A DNA stretch of 64,000 nucleotides from Paenibacillus antarcticus (lineage in GTDB: Bacteria > Bacillota > Bacilli > Paenibacillales > Paenibacillaceae): positions 165,444-229,443 of the forward strand of contig NZ_LVJI01000024.1 of NCBI RefSeq assembly GCF_001637225.1, given 5' to 3'. Positions 1-9,268 of this stretch are shown piece by piece (position 1 is the first letter of the stretch; each line of letters begins with the position of its first letter). The position numbers were made by a program, and so were the translations under genes. Under the pieces are notes generated by a model, which was given only the letters and a program-made list of their open reading frames with translations, was not told the origin of the DNA and did not search any database.

Positions 1-2
1 TG

Positions 3-1604
3 GGTCTAAGAGAATTACTTGAGGTAGACATGCTACCGTTTAAGAAGGCTGTTGAAGCAGGTGCCGTCTCAATCATGCCCGCTTACAACGAAATTGATGG
101 TATTCCTTGTACGGTGAATACGGAATTACTTGAGTCTATTCTCCGAATGGAATGGGGATTTGACGGGATGTTAATTACCGACTGTGGTGCAATTGACATG
201 TTGGCATCCGGGCATGATACGGCGGAGGATGGTATGGACGCGGCAGTGCGGGCGATTTCAGCTGGAATTGACATGGAGATGTCTGGTGAAATGTTTGGTC
301 GCTATTTATTGGAAGCTGTTCGACAGAATAAACTTGATCCAGCAGTATTGGATCAAGCTGTACGGCGGGTACTCACACTGAAATTTAAGTTGGGGTTGTT
401 CGAACAACCCTATGCTAATCCTGATAAAGCTGCCAAGGTCATTGGTAGCGAGGAGCATATTAAGCTTGCACGGCAGACGGCTTCAGAAGCAATCATTCTA
501 CTGAAGAATGAAGAGAATACGCTACCTTTATCAAAGTCAACCGGTAAGATTGCTGTGATCGGACCCAATGCCGATCAGGGATATAATCAACTGGGTGATT
601 ATACATCGCCACAGCCGCGATCCAAAGTTGTTACTGTACTGCAAGGTATCAGTAACCATCTACAGAATGATCCTGAACGACTCTTATATGCTCCCGGTTG
701 CCAGATCAAAGGCGACTCGAAGGAAGGGTTCGAATATGCCCTGACTTGTGCGGAGCAGGCCGACACCGTTGTCATGGTGGTTGGAGGATCAAGTGCTCGC
801 GACTTTGGTGAAGGAAGTATTGATTTGAAGACGGGAGCATCCAAGGTGACCGAGCATTCTTGGAGCGATATGGAATGTGGTGAAGGTATTGACCGGATGA
901 CCCTCGAACTTGCAGGGGTGCAGTTAGAACTAATTCAGGAGATTCATAGACTGGGTAAGCCAGTTGTTATTGTATATATTAATGGCAGACCCATTGCGGA
1001 GCCATGGGTAGACGATCATGCCCACGCTATTCTTGAGGCATGGTATCCAGGACAAGAAGGTGGAAATGCCATTGCTGACATATTGTTCGGTGAGGTGAAT
1101 CCATCGGGTAGGCTCACGATCTCTATTCCAAAACACGTAGGACAGCTTCCAGTTTATTATAACGGCAAGCGTTCACGTGGCAAGCGGTATCTAGAGGCAG
1201 ATTCGCAGCCTAGGTATCCGTTCGGTTATGGTCTAAGTTACACGGAATTCAGCTATTCAAATTTAACAATAACAGCGGATACAATGACTCCCAAAGGGAC
1301 CGTATCCGTTTCAATTGAATTGACGAATACAGGTCAGGTTGAAGGTTCGGAAGTGGTTCAATTGTATATTACGGATGTCGTTAGTACGGTTACAAGACCA
1401 GCGAAAGAACTGAAAGACTTCTGTAAGGTGGCCTTGCAGCCTGGTGAGACCCGAAGCGTGGAATTCACAATTTCTACACAGCAACTAGAATGCATTGGAA
1501 TCGATTATAAACCTGTTGTTGAAGAAGGATTATTCCGGATTCATGTAGGTAGAAATGTCAATGACACATTATACACTGATCTAATGGTTAAGGAGGTTCT
1601 ATAG
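3..1604 (+). CDS. Glycoside hydrolase family 3 enzyme (5' end outside the window)
   Basis: Beta-glycosidase of family GH3 that would remove terminal beta-linked sugars. The reading frame is open from base 3 and reads in family-like sequence before the first ATG at 30, so the gene begins upstream; about 530 residues are visible. Counting from the ATG at 30, the catalytic nucleophile is Asp51 in the ITDCGA motif (SDW region). The second alpha/beta domain follows, and a C-terminal Fn3-like domain lies around 410-515 (NTGQVEGSEVVQLY). No exported segment is visible, but the true N-terminus is missing. The stop is 1 nt before the next start, so it is translated with the GH38 gene. The substrate (glucoside, GlcNAc or mannoside) cannot be read from the sequence. 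Confidence 0.93.
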   Translation, partial: GLRELLEVDMLPFKKAVEAGAVSIMPAYNEIDGIPCTVNTELLESILRMEWGFDGMLITDCGAIDMLASGHDTAEDGMDAAVRAISAGIDMEMSGEMFGRYLLEAVRQNKLDPAVLDQAVRRVLTLKFKLGLFEQPYANPDKAAKVIGSEEHIKLARQTASEAIILLKNEENTLPLSKSTGKIAVIGPNADQGYNQLGDYTSPQPRSKVVTVLQGISNHLQNDPERLLYAPGCQIKGDSKEGFEYALTCAEQADTVVMVVGGSSARDFGEGSIDLKTGASKVTEHSWSDMECGEGIDRMTLELAGVQLELIQEIHRLGKPVVIVYINGRPIAEPWVDDHAHAILEAWYPGQEGGNAIADILFGEVNPSGRLTISIPKHVGQLPVYYNGKRSRGKRYLEADSQPRYPFGYGLSYTEFSYSNLTITADTMTPKGTVSVSIELTNTGQVEGSEVVQLYITDVVSTVTRPAKELKDFCKVALQPGETRSVEFTISTQQLECIGIDYKPVVEEGLFRIHVGRNVNDTLYTDLMVKEVL

Positions 1605-1605
1605 T

Positions 1606-4600
1606 ATGGAACGTATTACACGATTTATTCGCGAATTGTCCGAGCGTCAATGGCTCGAACAATCGGAACTCAGTAACTGGGAGATTACCCGGGCGACCTA
1701 CAAACTGCCAGGGGAGTATGAAGATCGTGCTCTATATCCAGAGGGAAATGGATTGGCCCATTTTCCGAGTGTACAGGGGACGACCTACTTCTTCAGAAAA
1801 GTTGTTGAGCTGTCGGAAGACTGGATGAATGGTGACGCGGGCTTGTTGTTTGAATCGGGTGGAGAGGGATTGCTCCGTATAAATGGCTTATCACGACAGG
1901 GACTTGATCGGAATCATACGTATGTGACGTTAAAGCCGATATTACAGCAGACAGAACACACCATCAGAACGCTGGAATTGGAAATCGAATTATATGATCC
2001 GATTCCCGAGCCGGTCGATCCGCTTAACCAGCAGGCTGTTATTCAGCCGCCGATTCGCTCGGTACGTAGTCTGCTTGTGCTGCCTAATCGTCCAGTTCAA
2101 AGCCTGATGCATACGGTAACAGTCATCAGAGCATCTGCTGTTCTTTTAGCAGAGCAGGATTTTCGTACGTATCGACTAATTCAAGCGCTGTATGAAGCGA
2201 TGGACGTATTTGTTGCCATGGACGAGAAGGAAATACGTGAAGGTAATACGATCATCTCGCTAGAAGAGAAATTGAAGAAGCGTGTAAACGAGATTGGTGG
2301 AAATGCTGAAGGGATTCAGCATATGGTTGGGCAGTCGCATATTGATATTGCCTGGTTGTGGCCGGTTCGAGAAACGGTCCGCAAGACCAGTCGTACATTC
2401 TCAACCATTGATGCGTTGATGAGCGAGTATCCCGATTTCAAGTATGCGCAGAGTCAGCCATTGCTATTTTCTTTTCTCAAAGAGAACGACCCTGAACTTT
2501 ATGAACGTGTCAAAGCAAGAATTGCAGAAGGACGATGGGAATTAGTTGGTGGGATGTGGGTCGAGCCCGACCTGAATATACCAAGTGGTGAATCACTTAT
2601 GCGACAGATGCTATATGGACAACGTTTTTATAAAGAAGAATTTGGGATGACTTCTGATATTGAATGGCTTCCGGATACGTTCGGATACTGTGCTTCGCTG
2701 CCTCAAATCTTGAAGCATGGTGGTGTGAACTATTTCATGACTACCAAACTGGGCTGGAACGACACTAACGTATTTCCATATGATCTGTTCCAGTGGGTTG
2801 GAATCGATGGAACACCGATGCTTTCATATCTCAATCATGGTGTGAATGAGAATACGATGCCTAAGGATATCCATGATCATTGGCAGTCCTATAGGCAAAA
2901 AGACAAACATGATGAACAAATGTTATTGTACGGACACGGTGATGGTGGTGGTGGTGTAACCCGCGAAATGCTCGAATATATAGAGCGTGGTGAGCTGATG
3001 GTAGGCCAACCGGAGGTCCGATATAGCACAGCCGCAGATTTCTTCGGCGCAATAACAGAACAGGATCCAAAGTTACCTCAGTGGCGTGGGGACCTATACT
3101 TGGAGCTTCACCGTGGAACCTACACGACGCATGGACGGAACAAGAGAAGCAATCGCAAAGCTGAAATATTGTATCGTGAAGGGGAACTTTGGAATGCCTT
3201 GGCGGCACCATTGCTGACACAGGCAGAAGAACGTGAAGTCCAAGGCATCCTTCATGAGGGATGGAAACTGATTTTACTAAATCAATTTCATGATATTATA
3301 CCAGGTTCTGCAATTACGGAAGCCTACGAAACATCTGAGAAAGAATATACGCAAATTTTCGAAAAAGGAAACAGTGGTCTTCAGTATGGACTAAATAAAC
3401 TTGTTGCTAATATAACAACGGAAGGCACAGGTACCCCATATCTTATATTCAATAGCTTGGGTTGGGAGCGGGATACTGTTGTTGAGAGCGAAATAACAAG
3501 TGATCAAGCGTGTGCTGCATTCTATAATCATGAAGGTAAACGTCTGGATACGGATAGGATACGTGGAGAAAATGGAGATAATGATAAATTGTCCGTCCGG
3601 GTATCTGATATTCCGGCATTTGGATATAAGATAGTATGGCTTAGAGATGAAGAAATGATTGTCTCAGCAGAAGATGCTACGGATCGACCGAATATGCTGG
3701 GAGATCAGTGGGAGACAGCATTCTACAGTGTGCGATTTAATGCTAATGGAGAAATGGTAAGCTTATTCGACAAGAAGGCCCAGAGGGAAATTGTGAAGGC
3801 TGGTGAACTGGCCAATCGTTTTCATTTCTACCATGACCGTCCTACGCTGTGGGATGCTTGGGATATTGATGAACGATATGAAGAACAGCGAGCAGGCGAA
3901 GCGGTGCTGCTTGAGAAGAAGCTGATTATGAGCGGAAGTACACAAGACATTCTCAGGTTCCGCTGGCAACTTCACCAATCTGAAATCACGCAAGATATCG
4001 TATTTTACCATCACGATTCTCGAATTGACTTTAAGACACACGTACGTTGGAATGAGTCACACAAGCTACTTAAGGTAGGATTCCCAGTTGATATTGTGAC
4101 GGACAAAGCGACGTATGAGATTCCCTTTGGTGCGCTAGAACGACCAACGCACCGCAACACGAGCTGGGAGCAGGCACAATATGAAGTCTGTGGCCACCGC
4201 TTTGCTGACGTGTCGGAAAGAGGATATGGTGTCAGTCTGTTGAATGATTGTAAATATGGTTATGATGTCCAAGGCAGTACCCTTCGGTTGTCTCTATTAC
4301 GGGCACCTAAGTGGCCCGACATAACTGCTGATTTAGGGGAGCATGAGTTCACTTACTCACTATATCCACATGCCGGTGATTGGCGGACGGCCCATACGGT
4401 AAGGAAAGCAGCTGAGCTTAATCACGCTATGCCTGTTGTTGTAAGCGAACAACGGAAGGGAACGTTACCGTCTTGCTTGTCGTTCATTCCATTCAAGAGT
4501 CAAGAAGTGGTACTGGACACTATTAAACCAGCAGAAGATGGCAATGGTATCATTCTTCGTTTCTATGAATCTTCTGGTGGACGCGAGACGGTATCTCTAA

Positions 4601-4746
4601 GTTGGCCTTATGCACTTACGAATGCTTATGTATCGAATGCTCTTGAGGAGCAATTTGAAGAACTGGAAATGCTCGAGGGAACGATTGAACTTCAATTTTC
4701 CCCATATGAAATTAAAACAGTGAGACTAATCCCAAACATATCATAA
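1606..4746 (+). CDS. Alpha-mannosidase, GH38
   Basis: Zinc-dependent retaining alpha-mannosidase of 1046 residues, a usual length for the eukaryote-like GH38 type. An N-terminal domain of about 230 residues precedes the catalytic (beta/alpha)7 barrel. Zinc ligands are His245 and Asp247 in QSHIDIAWLWP and His562 in NQFHDIIPGS. The nucleophile is Asp357 in LPDTFGYCASLPQ. The C-terminal beta-sandwich domains follow. There is no signal peptide, so it acts in the cytoplasm. The ribosome site AAGGAGG precedes the ATG. It is the second gene of a glycosidase operon with GH3 upstream and GH125 downstream, consistent with stripping mannose from imported oligosaccharides. Confidence 0.95.
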   Translation: MERITRFIRELSERQWLEQSELSNWEITRATYKLPGEYEDRALYPEGNGLAHFPSVQGTTYFFRKVVELSEDWMNGDAGLLFESGGEGLLRINGLSRQGLDRNHTYVTLKPILQQTEHTIRTLELEIELYDPIPEPVDPLNQQAVIQPPIRSVRSLLVLPNRPVQSLMHTVTVIRASAVLLAEQDFRTYRLIQALYEAMDVFVAMDEKEIREGNTIISLEEKLKKRVNEIGGNAEGIQHMVGQSHIDIAWLWPVRETVRKTSRTFSTIDALMSEYPDFKYAQSQPLLFSFLKENDPELYERVKARIAEGRWELVGGMWVEPDLNIPSGESLMRQMLYGQRFYKEEFGMTSDIEWLPDTFGYCASLPQILKHGGVNYFMTTKLGWNDTNVFPYDLFQWVGIDGTPMLSYLNHGVNENTMPKDIHDHWQSYRQKDKHDEQMLLYGHGDGGGGVTREMLEYIERGELMVGQPEVRYSTAADFFGAITEQDPKLPQWRGDLYLELHRGTYTTHGRNKRSNRKAEILYREGELWNALAAPLLTQAEEREVQGILHEGWKLILLNQFHDIIPGSAITEAYETSEKEYTQIFEKGNSGLQYGLNKLVANITTEGTGTPYLIFNSLGWERDTVVESEITSDQACAAFYNHEGKRLDTDRIRGENGDNDKLSVRVSDIPAFGYKIVWLRDEEMIVSAEDATDRPNMLGDQWETAFYSVRFNANGEMVSLFDKKAQREIVKAGELANRFHFYHDRPTLWDAWDIDERYEEQRAGEAVLLEKKLIMSGSTQDILRFRWQLHQSEITQDIVFYHHDSRIDFKTHVRWNESHKLLKVGFPVDIVTDKATYEIPFGALERPTHRNTSWEQAQYEVCGHRFADVSERGYGVSLLNDCKYGYDVQGSTLRLSLLRAPKWPDITADLGEHEFTYSLYPHAGDWRTAHTVRKAAELNHAMPVVVSEQRKGTLPSCLSFIPFKSQEVVLDTIKPAEDGNGIILRFYESSGGRETVSLSWPYALTNAYVSNALEEQFEELEMLEGTIELQFSPYEIKTVRLIPNIS

Positions 4747-4756
4747 AGGAGTGACC

Positions 4757-6079
4757 ATGATGGAACAATTCAGACTTCCAACGATCATAATGCCGAAGTT
4801 TCCACTTCCTCAGGCTATTCAAGAAGTATTAAACGAGGCAGAGGAGAAGCTAGCTCATCGTCCTAAATTGCTACAGCTGTTCAAGAACTGTTTCCCTAAT
4901 ACGCTTGAGACGACGACTAAACTCATGGATGACGGCACAACGTTCGTGATTACAGGAGATATCCCAGCTTCATGGCTGCGTGACTCTGTGGAGCAGGTTA
5001 TGCACTACATTCCATTTGCGAAGAATGATGCTGATCTTCAGCGTATTATTGGTGGATTAATTAAGCGTCATATTCAATATATTCATATCGATCCGTATGC
5101 GAATGCATTTAATGAAACAGCAAATGATTGGCATTGGAGCACAGCCGATATCACGGACATGTCCCCATGGGTGTGGGAACGTAAATTCGAGATCGATTCT
5201 CTATGTTTCTCTATGCGTCTAGCACATGCTTATTGGAAAGAAACAGGATTGACTGATATATTTGATGCCGGATTTAAGGCAGCTATGGTTAAGATCTTTA
5301 ACTTGTTTAAAACAGAGCAACGCCATTTCGAATTGTCACCTTACCGGTTTACACGTAATAACGGTATTCCAGAAGACTCGCTACGTAACGACGGAATGGG
5401 TATGCCTGTCAACTATACGGGCATGGTATGGTCTGGGTTCCGCTCAAGTGATGATGCTTGTGACTTCCACTACAATATTCCAGGGAATATGTTCGCTGTT
5501 GTTGCATTGCGTCAAATGCAAGAAATTATGGAATGGGTATTCCGTGACATCGAGTTTCTGGACGAGCTAAAGGCGCTAGAAGCGGATATTGATCATGGGA
5601 TCCAGTTGTATGGTATTTACCGTCATCCGACATTCGGACCGATTTATGCCTACGAAACTGATGGTTTCGGCAACTACTGTTTGATGGACGATGCGGGTAC
5701 ACCGGGTCTTATGTCTATTCCTTATTTGGGCTATGTAACGGCAGACGATGAAATCTATCAGAATACGAGACGTTTTGCCTTGAGTAAAGAGAATCCATTT
5801 TACTTTGAAGGTTCAGCAGCTAAAGGTATTGGCAGTCCGCATACTCCGAAAGGGTACATCTGGCATATGGCCTTGTCTATGCAAGGATTGACGGCTTCAA
5901 CGAAGGAAGAGAAGCTAGAAATGATTGCAATGCTAGAAGCGACAGATGCAGATACAGGATTTATGCACGAAGGGTTCCATGTCGATGATCCTAGTATTTT
6001 CACTAGAAAATGGTTTGCTTGGTCTAATAGTTTGTTCTCACAGCTTGTCTACAAAGCGATGAAGGAGGACCTTCTATGA
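4757..6079 (+). CDS. Exo-alpha-1,6-mannosidase, GH125
   Basis: Inverting, metal-independent exo-alpha-1,6-mannosidase of about 440 residues, the normal family length. The GH125 signature DIPASWLRDS sits near residue 70 (Asp76), and the NYTGMVWSGFRSSDDACDFHY stretch, also typical of the family, is near residue 220. It is cytoplasmic. A GTG at 4751 is in frame, but AAGGAG at 4746-4751 overlaps that codon and serves the ATG at 4757 or the one at 4760. The stop overlaps the next start (ATGA at 6076-6079), indicating translational coupling. GH125 enzymes of Clostridium and Streptococcus act on N-glycan mannose, and a GH38 partner next door fits that role. Confidence 0.93.
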   Translation: MMEQFRLPTIIMPKFPLPQAIQEVLNEAEEKLAHRPKLLQLFKNCFPNTLETTTKLMDDGTTFVITGDIPASWLRDSVEQVMHYIPFAKNDADLQRIIGGLIKRHIQYIHIDPYANAFNETANDWHWSTADITDMSPWVWERKFEIDSLCFSMRLAHAYWKETGLTDIFDAGFKAAMVKIFNLFKTEQRHFELSPYRFTRNNGIPEDSLRNDGMGMPVNYTGMVWSGFRSSDDACDFHYNIPGNMFAVVALRQMQEIMEWVFRDIEFLDELKALEADIDHGIQLYGIYRHPTFGPIYAYETDGFGNYCLMDDAGTPGLMSIPYLGYVTADDEIYQNTRRFALSKENPFYFEGSAAKGIGSPHTPKGYIWHMALSMQGLTASTKEEKLEMIAMLEATDADTGFMHEGFHVDDPSIFTRKWFAWSNSLFSQLVYKAMKEDLL

Positions 6080-9000
6080 GCAAACCGATAGTCATATTTT
6101 ACGATTCAGAGTTTCCAATCTCTGGTTCAATATCTGTGCAGGCTATCGAGTCGATGAGTCGTTTCGGCACGATTGTGGATGCGGATCAGCTTGCAGAAGC
6201 ACTTCGGGGAACCGAAGGTGGTTGTTTCATCAACCTGCACGCCCCATATTTTCCGAAATTGGCATGGTCAGACATCCTTGATTATTTGAAAAGAGGCGGC
6301 GGGCTGATCAGCATCGGGGGTGCGCCATTCAAACATCCGGTTCGTAGAGAAAGTGGACAATGGCATGTAGAAGCTGAACAGACTTCTTATCATCAGCAGC
6401 TGTATATTCATGAGGCTCTACGCGTTGAGTGCTCAAACATTCAATCGCTAGTTGCATCGGATGACATTCCTCTGCTTAAGGGGCAAGAGTCCCTGTTCAC
6501 ACCGAGTACGGATACATGGAACCTTGTACCACATACGACGAAGACGAGTGATCTACCGCATCAAATGGGTTCCTCAGGTCCGATGAGTACACGGATTTAT
6601 CCTATACTGAAGGGACTTATAATGGATGGCCGAGAAATGGCTGCTCCAGTGGTACTTTGGGAGAATACGCTCGGTTTGTTTGGAGGTTCGCGTTGGTTGT
6701 TCGTAAATACACCAATTACTGCTTCTTTCGGGGAACAAGAGGGTCTATCCGCGCTACACACATGGGCTGAGTTCTGCGCTAAGGGCGTCACAGAAATGTG
6801 GATTAAACCAACTTACGGGTCCTATGAGGCAGGTGAGCGAGCGATGCTCACGCTTCAGATTCAACAACTAGAACGGGTAATACCATCTTCCCAGAAGGAA
6901 GAACCGTGGAAGTTTACAATTACGGTAGTTCATGAAGAAGATGCATCCCTACGTTGGTCTCACAGCTTGGAGATGAAGGCTAATGCGGAATTGAACATCA
7001 TTCGCATTCCTGTTCCTTTGGAAATCAGAAGCGGTCTGTACCAGATTGAATGCCAAGCAGAAGCCAGTGACGGTGAAGTTCGTATACTGCGTCAAGGTTT
7101 CTGGGGACACGCTCCTGAGATGCTTGCAGCAGGAGAACCGATAACGGCTGGAAGAGATTATTTCATAAAGGATGGTCGTCCACTACCGGTAGTAGGGATG
7201 ACTTATATGACAAGTGATGTAGCTAGGAAATTTCTGTTCCTACCAAATGTTGCGGTCTGGAATCGTGATATGGCTCAGATGCGTAAGGCAGGGATTAACT
7301 GGATTCGTACGGGTATCTGGACGGCCTATCGTAATATGATGCAAGATGATGGTCATGTCTCTGAAGATGTACTACGCGCGATTGATGCATTTATCATGAC
7401 AGCGAAGAAGCACGATCTTCAAGTGACCTTTACATTCTTCTCTTTCACTCCGGAAACGTGGGGTGGGGTGAATCCTTACCTAGATCCACAAAGTGTGGAA
7501 GCCCAGAAACGATTCATTCGTTCTATCGTATCTCGTCATAAAGAGACTTCGAATATAGACTGGGATCTGATTAATGAACCGTCGATGTTTGATCCTGTGC
7601 GTATTTTCTCAGATGGTCCTAGTTCATGTCATGACCGCTTTGAAAGCCAAGCTTTCGTAGAATGGCTCCAAGACAGACATGGCGTGATTGAAGTGCTTCA
7701 GGAACGCTGGAACATGACGCCAGATGAACTACCGAGCTTTGCTTCAGCAGAACTTCCAGAATCAAAAGAGATTAACTTCGATGTGCAGGATATGCACAAT
7801 GCGAAGAGGGGCACACGCTGGCTTGATTACTGTTTGTTTTCTATGGATATGCATAACCGCTGGGTGAAACAGTTATCCGATACCATTAAGGAACAATGTC
7901 CTGGACATATGGTGACGGTTGGTCAGGATGAAGGATTAGGTGCGCAACGTCCTTCGCCTTTCTTTTACGAAGAAGCAGTAGATTATACCACGGTGCATTC
8001 ATGGTGGTTTAATGACTATCTGATGTGGGATGGCATCTTTGCCAAGACCCCGAATAAGCCAAACCTTATTCAGGAGACTGGTGTCATGTACGTCGAAACG
8101 CCAGATGGACGGGCTAAACGTTCGGAGCATGAGCTACGTAGTCTACTGGAACGTAAATACGCTTACGCTTTTGGGACTGCGGGTGCTGGAGCAGTGCACT
8201 GGATATGGAATACGAATTTCTATATGGATAATGCAAATGAGTCCCACATCGGGGCACTAAGAGCAGATGGAACTGAGAAGCCAGAGGCGAACATATCTTA
8301 TGATTTCGGCCAGTTTATAGAAAGTATTCGTGATGTGTTTGGTGATCGGAAGTTAGAAGAGATAGCAGCAGTGTTCCCTTATTCTAACGATTTCTCAAAT
8401 CGTAAGTTGGCCTTTGCTGCTACAACACAGCTTACCCGTATTCTTGCATATGATCTAAAAATGCCTTTCCGAGGTGCTTCCGAATATCACTTGGATGACT
8501 TGGAAAAGAATCCAGTGAAACTTATTATGCTACCGAGCGCTCATAACTTCGATGATGCAGCGATGGAACAGTTGATTCGTATTGTTGAACAGACCGGCGC
8601 GGTGTTACTTGCCACGGGCCCTCTTAACATAGATGCATACTGGCGCCCATCAGAACGCCTAAGTGATATCCTTGGCAAGCACGAGCAACGAAATGTGCGC
8701 CGCGAAGAAGTGCTGGACCTGCAAGGCGAAGCACTGCCTGTCTCATTCGGTCACCGTCGGATTGCTGAGGTGACAAAGGAAGCACCTGTTCACGGTTCAC
8801 AAGATAACGCTGTGGGAGATTCTGTTGTGAACATTCCACTGGGTAAAGGTCGACTTATTTGGAGTCCGCTACCTGTTGAACTTAGCGAACGTAACGAGAC
8901 AACAACGGCGTTGTACCGCTACGCGATAAACGCTGCTGGTGTAGAACGTGAGCTTGAATGGATTAGTGGTGGTAAGTTGGCTGGTGTCTACGGGCGCAAG

Positions 9001-9201
9001 TTGAGCTTCGCTACGGGTGCGCTCTTCACTTTCGTATCGGAGTACGCATTGGATGCGAAGATCGAGGTGAAGGACCCTGCAACGGGTAGAACCTACGCGT
9101 TTGTACTAGAACAAGAACGTTCTGTGCTGTTCGCAACGAATGAAGCCGGAGATCTGCTCGGTGTATATCGTCCTCAGGAAGTTGAGATCAACGTAAATTA
9201 A
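6076..9201 (+). CDS. Multidomain clan GH-A glycoside hydrolase (GH42/GH5-like)
   Basis: 1041-residue glycosidase. Residues 1-110 look like a class I glutamine-amidotransferase-type alpha/beta fold (CFINLHAPYF, KRGGGLISIGGAP). A beta-sandwich region follows to about 360. The TIM barrel starts near YFIKDGRPLPVVG and carries the two glutamates of clan GH-A: acid/base Glu501 in DLINEPS and candidate nucleophile Glu667 in LIQETG. After the barrel, a second alpha/beta domain (LIMLPSAHNFDDAAMEQL) resembles the GH42 trimerisation domain. The exact GH family is not recognised with confidence. Context between alpha-mannosidases makes a beta-mannosidase attractive, but beta-galactosidase is equally compatible with the fold. 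There is no signal peptide, and the start overlaps the GH125 stop. Confidence 0.8.
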   Translation: MSKPIVIFYDSEFPISGSISVQAIESMSRFGTIVDADQLAEALRGTEGGCFINLHAPYFPKLAWSDILDYLKRGGGLISIGGAPFKHPVRRESGQWHVEAEQTSYHQQLYIHEALRVECSNIQSLVASDDIPLLKGQESLFTPSTDTWNLVPHTTKTSDLPHQMGSSGPMSTRIYPILKGLIMDGREMAAPVVLWENTLGLFGGSRWLFVNTPITASFGEQEGLSALHTWAEFCAKGVTEMWIKPTYGSYEAGERAMLTLQIQQLERVIPSSQKEEPWKFTITVVHEEDASLRWSHSLEMKANAELNIIRIPVPLEIRSGLYQIECQAEASDGEVRILRQGFWGHAPEMLAAGEPITAGRDYFIKDGRPLPVVGMTYMTSDVARKFLFLPNVAVWNRDMAQMRKAGINWIRTGIWTAYRNMMQDDGHVSEDVLRAIDAFIMTAKKHDLQVTFTFFSFTPETWGGVNPYLDPQSVEAQKRFIRSIVSRHKETSNIDWDLINEPSMFDPVRIFSDGPSSCHDRFESQAFVEWLQDRHGVIEVLQERWNMTPDELPSFASAELPESKEINFDVQDMHNAKRGTRWLDYCLFSMDMHNRWVKQLSDTIKEQCPGHMVTVGQDEGLGAQRPSPFFYEEAVDYTTVHSWWFNDYLMWDGIFAKTPNKPNLIQETGVMYVETPDGRAKRSEHELRSLLERKYAYAFGTAGAGAVHWIWNTNFYMDNANESHIGALRADGTEKPEANISYDFGQFIESIRDVFGDRKLEEIAAVFPYSNDFSNRKLAFAATTQLTRILAYDLKMPFRGASEYHLDDLEKNPVKLIMLPSAHNFDDAAMEQLIRIVEQTGAVLLATGPLNIDAYWRPSERLSDILGKHEQRNVRREEVLDLQGEALPVSFGHRRIAEVTKEAPVHGSQDNAVGDSVVNIPLGKGRLIWSPLPVELSERNETTTALYRYAINAAGVERELEWISGGKLAGVYGRKLSFATGALFTFVSEYALDAKIEVKDPATGRTYAFVLEQERSVLFATNEAGDLLGVYRPQEVEINVN

Positions 9202-9211
9202 TAATCTCTGT

Positions 9212-9241
9212 TTCTACGTTAAACATTCGTTTAACGTAGAA
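9212..9241 (+). other. Perfect hairpin between operon genes
   Basis: TTCTACGTTAAAC at 9212-9224 pairs without mismatch with 9229-9241 around a 4-nt loop. No T-tract follows, and the next ribosome site lies just downstream. It may be an mRNA stabiliser or processing site separating the first four genes from the second GH38, rather than a full terminator. Confidence 0.55.
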
Positions 9242-9268
9242 CGTATTTCATAATAGGAGGTTTTCATA

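Noticed and set aside
2861..3220. 119-codon minus-strand frame with a histidine run inside the GH38 gene
   Set aside because: Antisense shadow of the alpha-mannosidase; the His run comes from GGTGGT repeats in the sense gene, and no ribosome site is present.
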